Assembly: GCA_956465555.1 (NCBI GenBank)
Contig: OY101127.1
Span: 682,001 to 746,000, forward strand
Reading direction: 5' to 3'
Origin: Nitzschia sp. pyKryTriq1
Taxonomy: Eukaryota; Bacillariophyta; Bacillariophyceae; Bacillariales; Bacillariaceae
Length of the DNA: 64,000 bases
The stretch's first letter is position 1. Every line of letters starts with the position of its first letter. Positions 10,059-20,703 of this stretch are shown here, piece after piece. The position numbers and the translations under genes were made by a program. The notes beneath the pieces are model-generated. The model was not told the DNA's origin, ran no database searches, and was given only the letters and a program-made list of their open reading frames with translations.

Positions 10059-10922
10059 CTACGCAAAGAGAGAACTGTATGAATCTGCATGGTGATGAAA
10101 TCGACGCTCCGGAGCTTTCAAAAAGCCTCCTGTTTCGTCGTCCTCGCCGTACTTGTCTTCCATTGCCCTCATCAAGTTTTGAAGATCTATCCAGTGATCG
10201 ATCGCGTTCTCTTGATACTCCTCAAGATCATCGACGCCACTGGTGGTGATAATAGTGTGGGTTTCAGCATCGATTATCAAAAGGGTCGGGATTTCGAATT
10301 TTTGATCGATTCCCAAAGAATCGACTTCGGGCTTGCTGCAGACACTGAAGTGTCTCTTCACAGCGTCCATCTCTGACGATTGAAAGGGTACTGCCATCCA
10401 GTTTGTGCCTTGGTAGCTACGAAATGCGTTTTCACTGTTGTCTGAGGAGACGTAAATCAGCGACATGGACGCTCTATCGGAGGGTGGATGATAACCACGA
10501 GATGGAGGTGCCAACAGCTCTGCCCCCAGAATCCTTTCGATCCTCTTCGTTACGGGTGTACATACCCGGCACCAAGCTGCCGCGAAGTACAACCCAACTA
10601 ATTTAGAGTGTGCCAACGCGTACTGTAGTGACACGTATTCAGCAAGCGGGAGCTGCCTTTCATCTCGCACAAAATGTGTTTGAGTCTCATCAGACCCAGG
10701 GGTCGTTCTGGAAGCAAACAATATGATGACCCCGACGAAGAACACAATTGCGACAGAACAGATGATGATTTGGACACTCTGGAGCTGCCCGCTTTGCTTC
10801 AGCCGCATACGCATGCTGCTAGTCGGTCTCGCTTTCGAGATTCTACCTGACGAAACGGTGTCATGCCCCGTGAGGGGCAAGGAGTCATCGCTGTGATAGC
10901 GATGGACATACCGTTTTTGCAT
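10059..10922 (-). CDS. Membrane-anchored thioredoxin-fold protein (nucleoredoxin/tryparedoxin-like)
   Basis: Predicted 287 aa from the ATG at 10922. The frame is open upstream to 10991, but only from a GTG, so 10922 is preferred. One transmembrane helix lies at about residues 50-70 (VQIIICSVAIVFFVGVIIL) after a basic, Ser-rich N-terminus, giving a type II topology. Next is a thioredoxin-like domain with GLYFAAAWCRVCTPVTKR: the active site is WCRVC (C118/C121), where thioredoxin has WCGPC and tryparedoxin/nucleoredoxin WCPPC. The beta strand with the conserved cis-proline is seen in FEIPTLLIID. An insertion of about 40 residues after the first helix, reaching YVSSDNSENAFRSY, resembles the nucleoredoxin layout. 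Likely a lumenal disulfide reductase or oxidoreductase; compartment and partners are not determined. Confidence 0.82.
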   Translation of the reverse strand: MQKRYVHRYHSDDSLPLTGHDTVSSGRISKARPTSSMRMRLKQSGQLQSVQIIICSVAIVFFVGVIILFASRTTPGSDETQTHFVRDERQLPLAEYVSLQYALAHSKLVGLYFAAAWCRVCTPVTKRIERILGAELLAPPSRGYHPPSDRASMSLIYVSSDNSENAFRSYQGTNWMAVPFQSSEMDAVKRHFSVCSKPEVDSLGIDQKFEIPTLLIIDAETHTIITTSGVDDLEEYQENAIDHWIDLQNLMRAMEDKYGEDDETGGFLKAPERRFHHHADSYSSLFA

Positions 10923-11839
10923 CGAGCCCGTTCCGTTTTCTGTACAAATTCTTCGTAATTGTACGAGTACCGGCACTTCCCCTCCACTCACTCACTCGCT
11001 CACTCACTACTCGAGCAAGCACGCTACTCTATTGAAAGACGTATGGCATAGCAAAACATTGTGACAAAATATCGTCTCATGATGGGGATAAAAGGAGGAG
11101 GATGACTGATGAGATCGATGATGAATGATGTTTTTTATTGTTGCTGTTGTGTGTTGTGTGTTTGTGTGTTTGTCGTGAATTGGATTCGCGATGTACAGAA
11201 ACAGTCCCAAATGGAGATCCAATCGGATGAGTCTGCGATTCAATCGGACGGTAGTCTTGGAAGCGACGTTCCAGCTGAAACTATTGTTCACTATACATGA
11301 AGAATGAACAATACAATCCAACGACTGCGATTCCCTAAACGGAGCGAAAGGCTACCATAACAGAAAAGAAAGTGGGATAGAGATATAGACAGTTGGGAGC
11401 GAATATTAGTATCTTCATCGGGGAAGATATGATTAATTGGACCCGGCAGTTCCAAGACTGATCGGCGAGAGCAAAGATCCAATTCCAACAAATGGAGTTA
11501 TTAAAGATAGAATAACATTGTCATAATCTCGAGTTTGAGACAAAAGTTTACTTTGCTTTACTTTACTTGAGAGAGGTTCGTGTATCGGAAGATCAGACGA
11601 ACTACCAGCAATACTACACGACACGGGACTGAAGAAGTAGTCCCACGAGTCATCAGTCAGCTGACGAAGAACAGACTACGGAGATTTCAACACGCTTGCG
11701 CAAGCGACTGATTGAAATACTCACATAATCAGAAGGCCGAGCGCGAGATTTGCAAAAAGAAAGAACCATGAGCGACGCGAAGGAAGACGTCGACCACTCT
11801 AGAGACGACTATTCCAACGTACCCGAATGCGGAGTATGG
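10923..11839. other. Intergenic spacer, no gene recognised
   Basis: About 900 bp with a CTCA microsatellite at 10984-11008 (GAGT read on the other strand) and AT-rich sequence. No credible gene. The sequence just before 11840 leads into a retroelement-like fragment. Confidence 0.5.
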
Positions 11840-12655
11840 TACCGGCAGAAAGGTGTACTCGTACGATCTCAAGATGGAGATAGGAGTCGAAGAAGGGATG
11901 TCAACCGTCCCCGTACCGGTGATTTTCAAGGATTTGATTAAAACTTTAACGGATGCCGCGGGCCATTCCCTTGTTATTCTCGATACCAAGGACCATCCAT
12001 ACAAGGATACCGAAGTACTCACCAGCGCCCAGTAGGAATCTCTTCGCCAAGGGCTTCCTAGCCATCGAATGGACACACTACCTACAACAGGAACACTACA
12101 AGCGCCAGGACCGGCCTAACAAAACCTTTGACACTGGAGTCTTCATGACCGGACTTATCAAAACCATATGGACCAGCCTCAGCACACTGTGGACTAATCA
12201 TCTTAATCACGTCCATCAGAAAGCCGACAACATCCCATCCCCGGAGAAGCGCCTCGAAATGCAAGCCAAAATACGAATGCTCCACCAACGACGCCATAAT
12301 TGCCTAGCAGCACACCGAGAAAGATACTTCCACGACGACCTCGATGACTACTTCGTACACGCTACTAACTCCCAAATGGAAACCTACATCAACAACTATG
12401 AACCCAGAATATACGACAGCATCAAACAGTCCCAGACCAACGGCACAATTACCAGTATCCTAGCCCACACTGGCTTCACCCGAGCAGCACCACAAGGCAC
12501 CAACAGACCTCGAATCCAGGCCAATAGTGACACCCCAATACACCCCAAACATTCTCGATGGCGACCAACACCAACTATTGTGGACCGCTTCCGCAATTTC
12601 TTCCAACCCACCTAAACTCCACCAAACAACCATATTGCTATTGCTATTACAGGTA
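11840..12655 (+). mobile_element. Retroelement fragment, copy 1 (diatom reverse-transcriptase-associated ORF region)
   Basis: The stretch at about 12033-12615 encodes a region that is closely repeated at 60284-61075: shared blocks include FDTGVFMTGL, WTNHLN, ADNIPSPEKRLEM, AAHRERYFHDDLDDY and HPKHSRWRP. Proteins of this kind occur next to reverse transcriptase in repetitive elements of diatoms (family knowledge, not checked here). A short upstream frame (11853-12035, with KDLIKTLTDAAGHSLVI) looks like the N-terminal part of the same type of element, joined directly to the C-terminal part. Both copies end near a run of CATATTGCTATTGCTAT. The element is broken and much shorter than a complete copy. 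Whether it is non-LTR or another retroelement class cannot be decided without the RT domain. Confidence 0.6.
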
Positions 12656-12992
12656 CATAGTATTTACAGTCCAGTAAATACAGGTACGCAGTAAAACAGT
12701 GCGGGCAAACGGTGAGATCGTATTGGTCCATCATTCTTTTGATGCCGAGGCGATCGCTTCTGCATGAAGACTTCATACATCACAATAAAACATAATGTTG
12801 AGGATTTGTTCTTTTTGGGCGGGGGTGACATCTGGAGTTCGGCGTGTCGACGTTCTCGTCGTGAATTCTTCGACGACGATGATGGATACAGGGAAACAGG
12901 GATCCGTGGGCACAATAACTCATCTCCTCTGCCTACTCATGACATTATTTTGGGGACGATCAACCAGTTTACCACCACTACAACGATTGAAA

Positions 12993-14614
12993 ATGGCTGC
13001 CACTGCTTCAACGGCTTTAGTTCGTTCCGCAACATTCACAGCCCGCCGACTGGACAGATGTGTCATTGGTACCAGTACCTGTAGACAACAATACCAATAC
13101 TGCTCTCTATCAGGCTCGTCGTTGTGGGGCACGAGTCGTCGTTCATCCCTTTCTCTGGTACCTCGTCGCTTTGGCTTTTCGACTTCGTCTCTCTCGGACG
13201 ATGGAGAATCATCGGATGCAGCGATGAATAATAATATTCGCATGATGCCTGTTACTCGATTCACAGAAGACGAAGAAATTATTCGTGACACCGTCCGTTC
13301 TTGGGCGACGACCGAATTGCAGCCCATCGTTCGAGAAATGGACAACGAGGCCAAGCTTCGGCCGGAAATTTTAGAAGGCTTGTTTGCGCAGGGATTCATG
13401 GGTATGGAAATTCCGGAAGATTTTGGTGGATCTGGTCTCAGTTTCACAAGCTCTTGTCTCTGTGTGGAAGAGATTTCCAGGGTCGATCCTTCCGTTGCGA
13501 TTCTCGTCGACATTCATAATACTCTGACGAACAACGCCGTTCGTTTCTGGGGTTCTCCTACACTGCAAGAATATTGGCTGCCAAGGCTGGCCACTGACAC
13601 CGTTTCGAGCTTCTGTCTATCCGAGGCGGGAAGTGGGAGCGATGCATTTGCCATGAAGACCACCGCCACACGATCAGCCGATGGATCGTATTTCACCTTG
13701 AATGGATCAAAGCTATGGATATCCAACGCCAAAGAAGCTGGCGTCTTTCTCGTCTTTGCAAATGCAGACCCATCCAAGGGCTACAAGGGAATTACAGCAT
13801 TCATGGTGGACGCAGAGGCGGAAGGGATCGAAGTAGGAAACCCCGAAAACAAACTGGGATTGCGAGCTAGTTCCACCTGTCCACTCATGCTTGAAAATGT
13901 AAAGGTTGATGCAGCCAATGTATTGGGGGATATTGGTCTTGGCTATCGATATTGCATCAACATTTTGAATGAAGGACGAATCGGCATTGCCGCCCAGCAG
14001 ATCGGTATTGCGAAGGGCTGCCTCGACATTGCCTTGCCATACATGATGGAACGAAAACAATTTGGCCAAGCCATTGCAGACTTTCAGGGTATACAGCACC
14101 AGTACGCACAGATTGCGACGGAGATTCATGCTGCTGAAGTCATGACTTACAATGCTTGTCGGATGAAAGAGAACGGTATTCCCTTTGTCAAAGAAGCCAG
14201 CATGGCAAAGTTGTACTCCAGTCAAACAGCAGAGAAGGCTGCGAGCAAAACCATCGAGTGGCTCGGTGGCATTGGGTTCACAAAAGATTTATTGGTGAGT
14301 CCTCAATGTCATGATCCGCTCTTGGTTCGTTACACCTTCATGAAGTGCTCACACTCACTGATGTCTTATGAAATCGTCTTTTGTCTTTTCCGAGTTCCTA
14401 GGCAGAAAAGTTCTACCGAGATTGCAAGGTCGGTTCGATATACGGTAAGTACATTGTCACGTTGCAGGCTTTGTGTCTATCACACTATTACGTAGAAGTT
14501 TAGTAGTATCTATGCTCACCATTGAGGCATCCCTTTTACTGTCGACCAATAGAGGGTACCTCCAACATCCAACTGCAAACAATAGCCAAACTCATCCAGG
14601 CCGACTACGCATAG
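12993..14614 (+). CDS. ACADSB: Mitochondrial short/branched-chain acyl-CoA dehydrogenase
   Basis: Exons 12993-14294, 14402-14444 and 14553-14614 (introns 107 and 108 bp) give 468 aa. Acyl-CoA dehydrogenases oxidise acyl-CoA to enoyl-CoA using FAD and pass electrons to ETF in mitochondria. The start AAAATGG at 12993 opens a Ser/Arg-rich presequence of about 85 residues; an open frame further upstream is ignored. Family motifs: GLFAQGFMGMEIPEDFGGSG, CLSEAGSGSDAF (flavin/acyl contact), KLWISNAKEAG, MERKQFGQAI, TIEWLGGIGF and the C-terminal YEGTSNIQLQTIA. The Glu of YEGTSN is the expected catalytic base; its codon is split by intron 2 (G|AG), so splicing is essential for activity. ACADSB is the closest match I recognise (isoleucine/valine breakdown); SCAD is the alternative. 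Confidence 0.93.
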
Positions 14615-14902
14615 AAAACAACCGGGCTATGGTCGGAAGGGCGCTTCAATCTCATCCACACTGTCACCCTGCCTTAATTACTGAGTAGTTTAGAAAGAAA
14701 ATTAATAACTGACACAGGTTTACATCGATAATACTATGATGGTAGTAGCTTACGAGTACTGTTTGGGCTCAGTATTGTGAACACAAATGACGTGGTAGGC
14801 TATATTTTAAGAGGAATGTACGTACGGGTTTAAACCAAAAGCCTTGATGCATACAGTAGTAGAGGAAGCAAGGTGATGACAATGATGATGATGATTCATT
14901 CT

Positions 14903-15787
14903 TTACGGGGCAGCCAAGGTGATTTCGAAAAGCCCAAGGCTTCCCTCGCCTCCTTGAACGTAAATGAAGTAGTCTTGCCCGCGGATTGCCCGGAACTCAA
15001 AAGGACCGTTGGTAATCAAATCGGAGACGCCGTCGACGCAATAGAGACCACCGCAGTCTCCTGTAAATACAGAAACCTCCGGAATCACCATTCCGTTACC
15101 TGGGATAGAACAGCCAGTGGAACAGGCTGACAGTGTCAAGGAACCGCCAGTTTCAGAGGCGGAGTACCTGTACCACTTCCCAGGTGCGATGCCATAGGTC
15201 GCCGTTCCGCATTTACCACCACCGTTGGTGAATGAGCTATCAAGAGCAGCACTGATGATTCCCACATCTGATGAACCATCGGGTCGCAGATTTGATGCAG
15301 AAACACATTCCTCGTTGGCGATGGCGTTGATGTTGGTCGGAACTTCATTGTTGGCTTCACTGCTGGTGGTCTGGATGGTAGCATTCTTGTCGTTCTTTGT
15401 TCCAAAAACGATTCCTAATACAATCGCTAGAAGAACCAGGAAGAGACAAAGCAGGGCGACTATCCGCCGCATTAGTTTTCCTCGCAATTCCATGTCCTGA
15501 TCCAGATCCTTTGTCAGGGACACGCTACTGGCAGTTTCGACGATGCTTTCCGCGTCAAGGGGTCCCAGCTGTTCCTCCTCGAGGCCAGGAAGGGTATGGG
15601 GGCTGTGGGCGAAGAGATCAATATCCTCCGTTGACGGGGTGGTTGGAGCAGTTTCTGCGAAGACAAGTTCTGCTCCTTCTTCACCATCACCTACTTCGAT
15701 GATTTGGGGTTGTGGTCTAACAACACTTTCTTCGTCCTGTACGTCAGGAGTGCCACCACCAGGCAGTAATTTTCGAAACCAACCCAT
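14903..15787 (-). CDS. Type II membrane protein with extracellular PPC-like beta domain
   Basis: 294 aa from the ATG at 15787 (MGWFRKLLPGGG); the frame is open further upstream but without an ATG. A cytoplasmic acidic N-terminus of about 105 residues leads to a single hydrophobic helix (LLCLFLVLLAIVLGIVFGTK). An outer domain of about 150 residues follows, with ECVSASNLRPDGSSDVG, then KWYRYSASETGGSLTLSAC, and paired cysteines (STGCSIPG, GDCGGLYCV), ending FRAIRGQDYFIYVQGGEGS. The W-Y-x-Y strand, the 'C..LYC' turn and the final G-x-x-Y-x-I-x-V-x-G strand are typical of the bacterial pre-peptidase C-terminal (PPC) beta sandwich, which is common in diatom surface proteins. Role unknown; a cell-surface or silica-vesicle location would be a guess. 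It is divergent from XPG. Confidence 0.8.
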   Translation of the reverse strand: MGWFRKLLPGGGTPDVQDEESVVRPQPQIIEVGDGEEGAELVFAETAPTTPSTEDIDLFAHSPHTLPGLEEEQLGPLDAESIVETASSVSLTKDLDQDMELRGKLMRRIVALLCLFLVLLAIVLGIVFGTKNDKNATIQTTSSEANNEVPTNINAIANEECVSASNLRPDGSSDVGIISAALDSSFTNGGGKCGTATYGIAPGKWYRYSASETGGSLTLSACSTGCSIPGNGMVIPEVSVFTGDCGGLYCVDGVSDLITNGPFEFRAIRGQDYFIYVQGGEGSLGLFEITLAAP

Positions 15788-16538
15788 GACTTGCGTGGGT
15801 TCTGTTCTGCTACCGGTGAAGTTGTTCAACGCAGAAGAGGAGGTGCAAAACAAATAATAATTGATTGGGTGCGCCGTCACACAAAAAATGTGTTTTTGCT
15901 TGGCAATTGGCAAACTCTATTACATGATGTACATTTAGCTTTCGTCCCGGTAGTACAGTATACCAGCTGCACGAGTACAGTAGTTGTACAGATTACCAGG
16001 TACACTACCACTACTATTGGTACCGCGTACAAGGACTACAATATCACAAAAAAATAGATATGAGTAGACCTACGAGTACCAGGTACTGGTACTCATTCCG
16101 TTCTGTACGAGTACGAACTCTACTGGAGGGAACATATGAAATTTGTGTCGCGGTCATGCCGGCGTGACGCTCGATAAAATTATTATGGGGTTCCATTGTC
16201 CAACGGACCAAGGAACATGTGTCTGGCGTCCGATTTGGCGGGAATGAGCTGAAATGCACCAGCCATTGTCGATTATTTTAGTTTACAGTATCATAGAGTG
16301 GGTCGAATACTCGACAAGACGATCCAAACCTCGATCGACCTCCTCGGCATCAACTTTCTGTGCCCTTTTTTCGGAGTCGTCGTCGTCGTCGTCGTCGAAG
16401 CGCAGCAAGCACTAGCACGATACCGGTAGGCGGCACAACCATAGACAATAGCAGAGACGCATGTTTATCCTGTAGGAAGACGGATCCACCGACCGTTATC
16501 TTGACAACCGCTCTACGTGTCCCCATTATTCTGTCATC
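15788..16538. promoter_or_regulatory. Divergent 5' region with GTAC island and GTC microsatellite
   Basis: 750 bp between the type II membrane protein gene (minus) and XPG (plus). Positions 15945-16110 form a GTAC island (GGTACC, GAGTAC, CAGGTACTGGTACTC). A GTC/GTCGTC microsatellite lies at 16376-16398. XPG begins 140 bp after the microsatellite. No other gene is supported. Confidence 0.5.
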
Positions 16539-19500
16539 ATGGGAGTCAAGGGACTCTGGCGACTGCTAATGCCCATCGGCCGTCGTATTTCCATTGAAAC
16601 GCTTGAGGGCAAAATACTCGCGGTTGACGCAAGTATTTGGCTGACCCAATTTCTAAAGGCCATGCGGGATCCCGACACGGGGAAGGTTCGACCAGCCGCC
16701 CACTTGATTGGTTTTATTCGACGACTATGTAAGCTCCGGTATCAAGGCATTAGACCGGTCTTTGTCTTTGACGGAGCAACGCCTGAGATCAAGCAACGGG
16801 AAGTACGGGCAAGAAGGAGACAACGAGAACAATTCAGGAGCGAAGGGGATTCCATCCAGAGAATGGCGAAGCGGTTGCTGGTACAACAGCTTAAAAAGCA
16901 GGGAAGTCAGGTTGCGGCCCTGAAGAAGAAAAAGAAGATCGAAACAAAAGAAGGCGATAATTCAAACAAGGAAAGCAAAGACACGACTACTGCCATAGGA
17001 GCGTATGCTCCGGGCTTTTATGACCCCGAGATGGAGAATACGGAAGATTCCTCCTCCTCCGCTAAGCCCAGCAAAGCACAAGAAGAGCATGTATCAAACA
17101 TCTCAAACATCGCAGTGGACACGGAGGTAGTTGATTTGTTGGAGGACGGCCAGGCTGATTATCTGGACAAAGCGACTTCTAGAGTCAGTGCTCGAAGTGA
17201 CTGGGATATCGTGGACATCGACGTCGAGCAAGATGGAGGAAAAACACAGACGGAAGGGCAAAAATCGAGTCAAACCGACGACATTCGCGACTACGCATCC
17301 TCAGATCCCAACGATTTCGATTCGGAATATGTAGCCTCGTTGCCTTCCACTATGCGAAAGGATTTGGTAGAAGGTGCCCAAAGGAATCGACGATTGCAAA
17401 GCCGGCGTGAGTTCATGAAAGTGGCTTATGATCCGGAGGGCCTCTCCAAGTGTCAGCTCAGAAATTTTCTGAAATCTACCAAGCTGAATCAGAATATTAA
17501 AAAAATGGCCCAGCAAGCATCCAAGTCAGACGGTTCGCAAGAGACCCCTGCTTCGGACAGGACAAAGCGAATCATTTTTGAAACGGATGGCAAGGACCAT
17601 AGTGCTCAGAAAAAAGAGAACAATGAACAAGTTCTACGAAAGCTTCGGAAGGTTCGCAAGCTATCAGTAATGTCCTCGAGCGAAGATGAAAGTGACGAAT
17701 GGCATGACAGCATGAATGATACTATTGTTGGCACATTGGGGGTACCGGTAGCAGCTAGGAGGCCCAAAATAACTATACATGACGACGACAGCGAAAGTGA
17801 CGAAAGATACAGTGACAATGAGAATTTGGCAAATGGTCATGGTTTTATGCCCTCTGAAGGGGTCGCAAGGATGCCCTCGCAACCGCTTTCAAAACACGAT
17901 GGAGGTGCCGAGCAAAGTGACGAAGAAAGGTGCATAGGTGGTTCCATACACAACGGGAACTCAAGTAATGAAGTATCCGCTAAATCAGCGGGAAGAAGAA
18001 GACTTCTAGGTCGCAGAAAAATGGAACGGGTGGTAGCTATCCAGAACGATGGGAATTCTTCTGGGGATGAACGAAAAATACCGGCTCGTGAACCGAGGGA
18101 AAATGCAATAGCACAAGAATTGAACGATGAAGCGATCGCCAGAGCACTCCAACAGGCTGAATACAGTTCTGACAGTGATGGGGTTGGTGGTTTCCTGCCG
18201 AATAATAGCGTTCAAGGTGTTCCTAGCGTCGCAAGACAGCCTGAACCAGCACTGTCGTCTGAGGAGAGTGAAGCCGACGACATAAATTGGGAAGACGGTG
18301 ATGATGGTGAGAGTGAGAACGCGGATGATGTCACCGCCAGCGCGACGATTGAAACAGATGCAGGAGAAATATTGCCTACAGTTTGGAATGGTTCCAATGA
18401 AAAGAAGATGAGCCCTTTTCAGAGCAAGACTGAGTCTAAGGATGCACCATCGAGAAATGAAAACCATACGACAATATTGTTTGATGATACAGCGGCATTT
18501 CCATCTCCTTCTGATCCATTATCGAATATAGTAGAGCACGCGGGTGAAGCTAGCAAGGAAGAAATAATTGCATGGGAAGACGGTGGTAATGACGAAGACA
18601 GTCCCTATCGAAAAACGGAGGAAGAAGAGGCACCACCGGGTGTCAGCACTTCTCGGAGTTATCGTGGGCCTACTTCAAGCGATGGCTTGGATGATGAAAT
18701 AGAAATCCACGACGATGAAGACGGTGACGCTGTGGCCACTCAAGATGACTCCTGGGGCGAGTACTTTCGAATCGTCAATAGTAAGAGCTCCAAGGAGATG
18801 ACGGCTGCATTGGAGCATGCCCAAGCAACAGCAGCCAATCTGACAAATTGGGCAGGGCGGGCCTTCCGACGCGCCGTTGCCCAGCATGCAGCAGAAAATG
18901 GCTTGCATGTACCTGAAAGCGCCAAGCCAAAAACAATACAAACTAGCAAACCTGACCAAACCAGTCCTTCGAGAGTGAGGGGTCAAAAGGAAAAGGAGGA
19001 ACAAGATTTAGTGGATATCGATCTTCTGAATCAAGAATCAAGGGTGGGGACGAAGCCCAAGGTCGATATAGCCGAGCAGCAGTCCTCGTCGGCAGCTTGG
19101 CCTGAGACTCTGGGTGAGGCCGCCGTCCTCGACACTCTAGAGGCTTACCAAGAAAAATGGACAGATGAGAGAAATCAAGAGGATCGAGATATGGACACAG
19201 TGACAGATGAAATGCGGACTGAAGCGATGGCTTTATTGCAGCTTTTTGGTGTTCCCTATGTTGAAGCCCCTGCGGAGGCCGAAGCACAGTGCGTCACGCT
19301 AGAAACACTTGGCTTAGTTGACGGTATTGTGACGGAAGATTCAGATGCGTTTGTCTTTGGTGGCAGACGAGTGTACAAGAATATTTTTGACGATCAGAAA
19401 TTCGTTGAGGCATACGATGCAAACGATGCCCGAACGGAAATGGATTTGAGCCGTGATGGTCTGGTTGCTCTAGCCATGCTGTTAGGTGGGGACTACACAG

Positions 19501-20111
19501 AGGGTGTAAAGGGTGTCGGAATCGTCAATGGAATGGAAATAGTTCATGCATTTGATGCCTCAGCTGATGCCAAGGAAGGTTTGCTAAGATTTCGAAAGTG
19601 GCTAGATGGGTTCGATCCTTTCGATTCCGTGAAGGAGTCAGACAACAAGGGCGAGGAAGAAATGACGAAAGAGCGTTTTTTCCATCGTAAACACAATTCA
19701 GCTCGGGCACGTTGGGTTGCTCCTAAAAGCTTCCCGAGTCCACAAGTCCTGAATGCCTACTTGAATCCCGTCGTGGAAACCTCCGAGGAGAGATTTTCAT
19801 GGGGGGTTCCAGACATGGACCGACTCATCCTCTTTTTGAACAAGCACGTCGGATGGAGCGCCGAGGAAACTCAGAAGCTGGTCCAGCCCGTTCTTGATAA
19901 ATTGTCCCGTGGATCAATGCATCAAACGAGAATTGAGTCATTTATGCGTTTTGAAGATAGCATTAGATTTGCAGATGTACGTTCCAAGCGCCTGCGTGAG
20001 GTCTTGAACAAAGCAAAAACCGAATCTGGAGACCAAACCCTCAAAAAGGTCAAGAAGTCGAAGACTTCAACCGATGCTTCTGGGCCATCGAAAATCAAGC
20101 ATTTTGATTGA
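16539..20111 (+). CDS. ERCC5: XPG/RAD2 (ERCC5) nucleotide-excision-repair endonuclease
   Basis: Uninterrupted gene for 1190 aa, the expected length for XPG/Rad2. XPG is the FEN1-family nuclease that makes the 3' incision in nucleotide excision repair. The N-nuclease region starts at the initiator Met (MGVKGLWRLL), which must be exact in this family because the N-terminus enters the active site. Metal-binding residues seen include D30 (AVDASIWL) and D78 (VFVFDGA). A long acidic spacer (about 110-880) with many DE/S runs separates it from the I-nuclease region (about 905-1010), which has YVEAPAEAEAQC, VTEDSDAFVFG and LGGDYTEGVKGVG. The C-terminal end (KKVKKSKT, IKHFD) is Lys-rich and could be a nuclear-localisation signal; the QTRIESFMRF stretch resembles a PCNA-interaction motif. 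Single exon, unusual for so long a gene but common in diatoms. Confidence 0.97.
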   Translation: MGVKGLWRLLMPIGRRISIETLEGKILAVDASIWLTQFLKAMRDPDTGKVRPAAHLIGFIRRLCKLRYQGIRPVFVFDGATPEIKQREVRARRRQREQFRSEGDSIQRMAKRLLVQQLKKQGSQVAALKKKKKIETKEGDNSNKESKDTTTAIGAYAPGFYDPEMENTEDSSSSAKPSKAQEEHVSNISNIAVDTEVVDLLEDGQADYLDKATSRVSARSDWDIVDIDVEQDGGKTQTEGQKSSQTDDIRDYASSDPNDFDSEYVASLPSTMRKDLVEGAQRNRRLQSRREFMKVAYDPEGLSKCQLRNFLKSTKLNQNIKKMAQQASKSDGSQETPASDRTKRIIFETDGKDHSAQKKENNEQVLRKLRKVRKLSVMSSSEDESDEWHDSMNDTIVGTLGVPVAARRPKITIHDDDSESDERYSDNENLANGHGFMPSEGVARMPSQPLSKHDGGAEQSDEERCIGGSIHNGNSSNEVSAKSAGRRRLLGRRKMERVVAIQNDGNSSGDERKIPAREPRENAIAQELNDEAIARALQQAEYSSDSDGVGGFLPNNSVQGVPSVARQPEPALSSEESEADDINWEDGDDGESENADDVTASATIETDAGEILPTVWNGSNEKKMSPFQSKTESKDAPSRNENHTTILFDDTAAFPSPSDPLSNIVEHAGEASKEEIIAWEDGGNDEDSPYRKTEEEEAPPGVSTSRSYRGPTSSDGLDDEIEIHDDEDGDAVATQDDSWGEYFRIVNSKSSKEMTAALEHAQATAANLTNWAGRAFRRAVAQHAAENGLHVPESAKPKTIQTSKPDQTSPSRVRGQKEKEEQDLVDIDLLNQESRVGTKPKVDIAEQQSSSAAWPETLGEAAVLDTLEAYQEKWTDERNQEDRDMDTVTDEMRTEAMALLQLFGVPYVEAPAEAEAQCVTLETLGLVDGIVTEDSDAFVFGGRRVYKNIFDDQKFVEAYDANDARTEMDLSRDGLVALAMLLGGDYTEGVKGVGIVNGMEIVHAFDASADAKEGLLRFRKWLDGFDPFDSVKESDNKGEEEMTKERFFHRKHNSARARWVAPKSFPSPQVLNAYLNPVVETSEERFSWGVPDMDRLILFLNKHVGWSAEETQKLVQPVLDKLSRGSMHQTRIESFMRFEDSIRFADVRSKRLREVLNKAKTESGDQTLKKVKKSKTSTDASGPSKIKHFD

Positions 20112-20703
20112 TCCCACTAGGTTTCGTTTTCAGCATAAGTACCATATTGCTTCGTTCGATAGCCCGATGACAAACTAAACATCAGTCAAATCTCTCTCTA
20201 CTACTCTCTAGCTAGAGCTCTACTAGAGAGTAGAGAGAGAGAGCTATCTACCGTGCCGGTACTGTATGCCCCCGCCTCTCGCGGAAGATCGACCAAGACG
20301 ACCCAATTATTTCCCCGTCCATAACCAATGCTGTCTGTCTGACTGCCTGTCTGTAGCCCGGTTCAGCGAGCCTCCACGCGGCGCGACAGCTCACGTACGC
20401 GGTACAGCGGCCGCGCTTACTTTTTGGGTGGCCGCAGGCGGTGCCGGAAGGCACGAGATCAATAAAAGGCACGATGAAGCACTACTAGCAATCTTTGGTG
20501 TTTCATCGGGTTGCTCGTTCCTCGTAGACTACAAGTACTTGTACCGTTATTCCCAGTATCGTATGCTTTGTGCTGATCGCTGATCACTGAACATCATTTG
20601 TAGTATCCGAACCAACAGGAAGGAAGGAATCTCATTACAAACAGTAGTGGAAGGCCAATTCAGTTTACCGTTTTCTATATTCATTGGCACCGCAGAACTA
20701 AAA
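20112..20703. other. Spacer with a CTCT/AGAG inverted repeat
   Basis: 590 bp between XPG and the signal peptidase subunit. Positions 20191-20243 form an imperfect palindrome of CTCTCTCTACT/AGTAGAGAGAG arms around AGAGCTCT, probably in the 3' region of XPG. Nothing else is recognised. Confidence 0.6.

Noticed and set aside
10984-11008. CTCA repeat as possible telomeric sequence
   Set aside because: Diatom telomeres are TTAGGG-type; this is a short microsatellite, like the GAGT run at 22844-22864.
16141-16260. Possible tRNA-like fold near GGGGTTCCATTGTCC
   Set aside because: No acceptor stem, anticodon arm or standard T-loop could be built. A search by eye for GGTTCGA-type boxes on both strands found no tRNA gene in the window.
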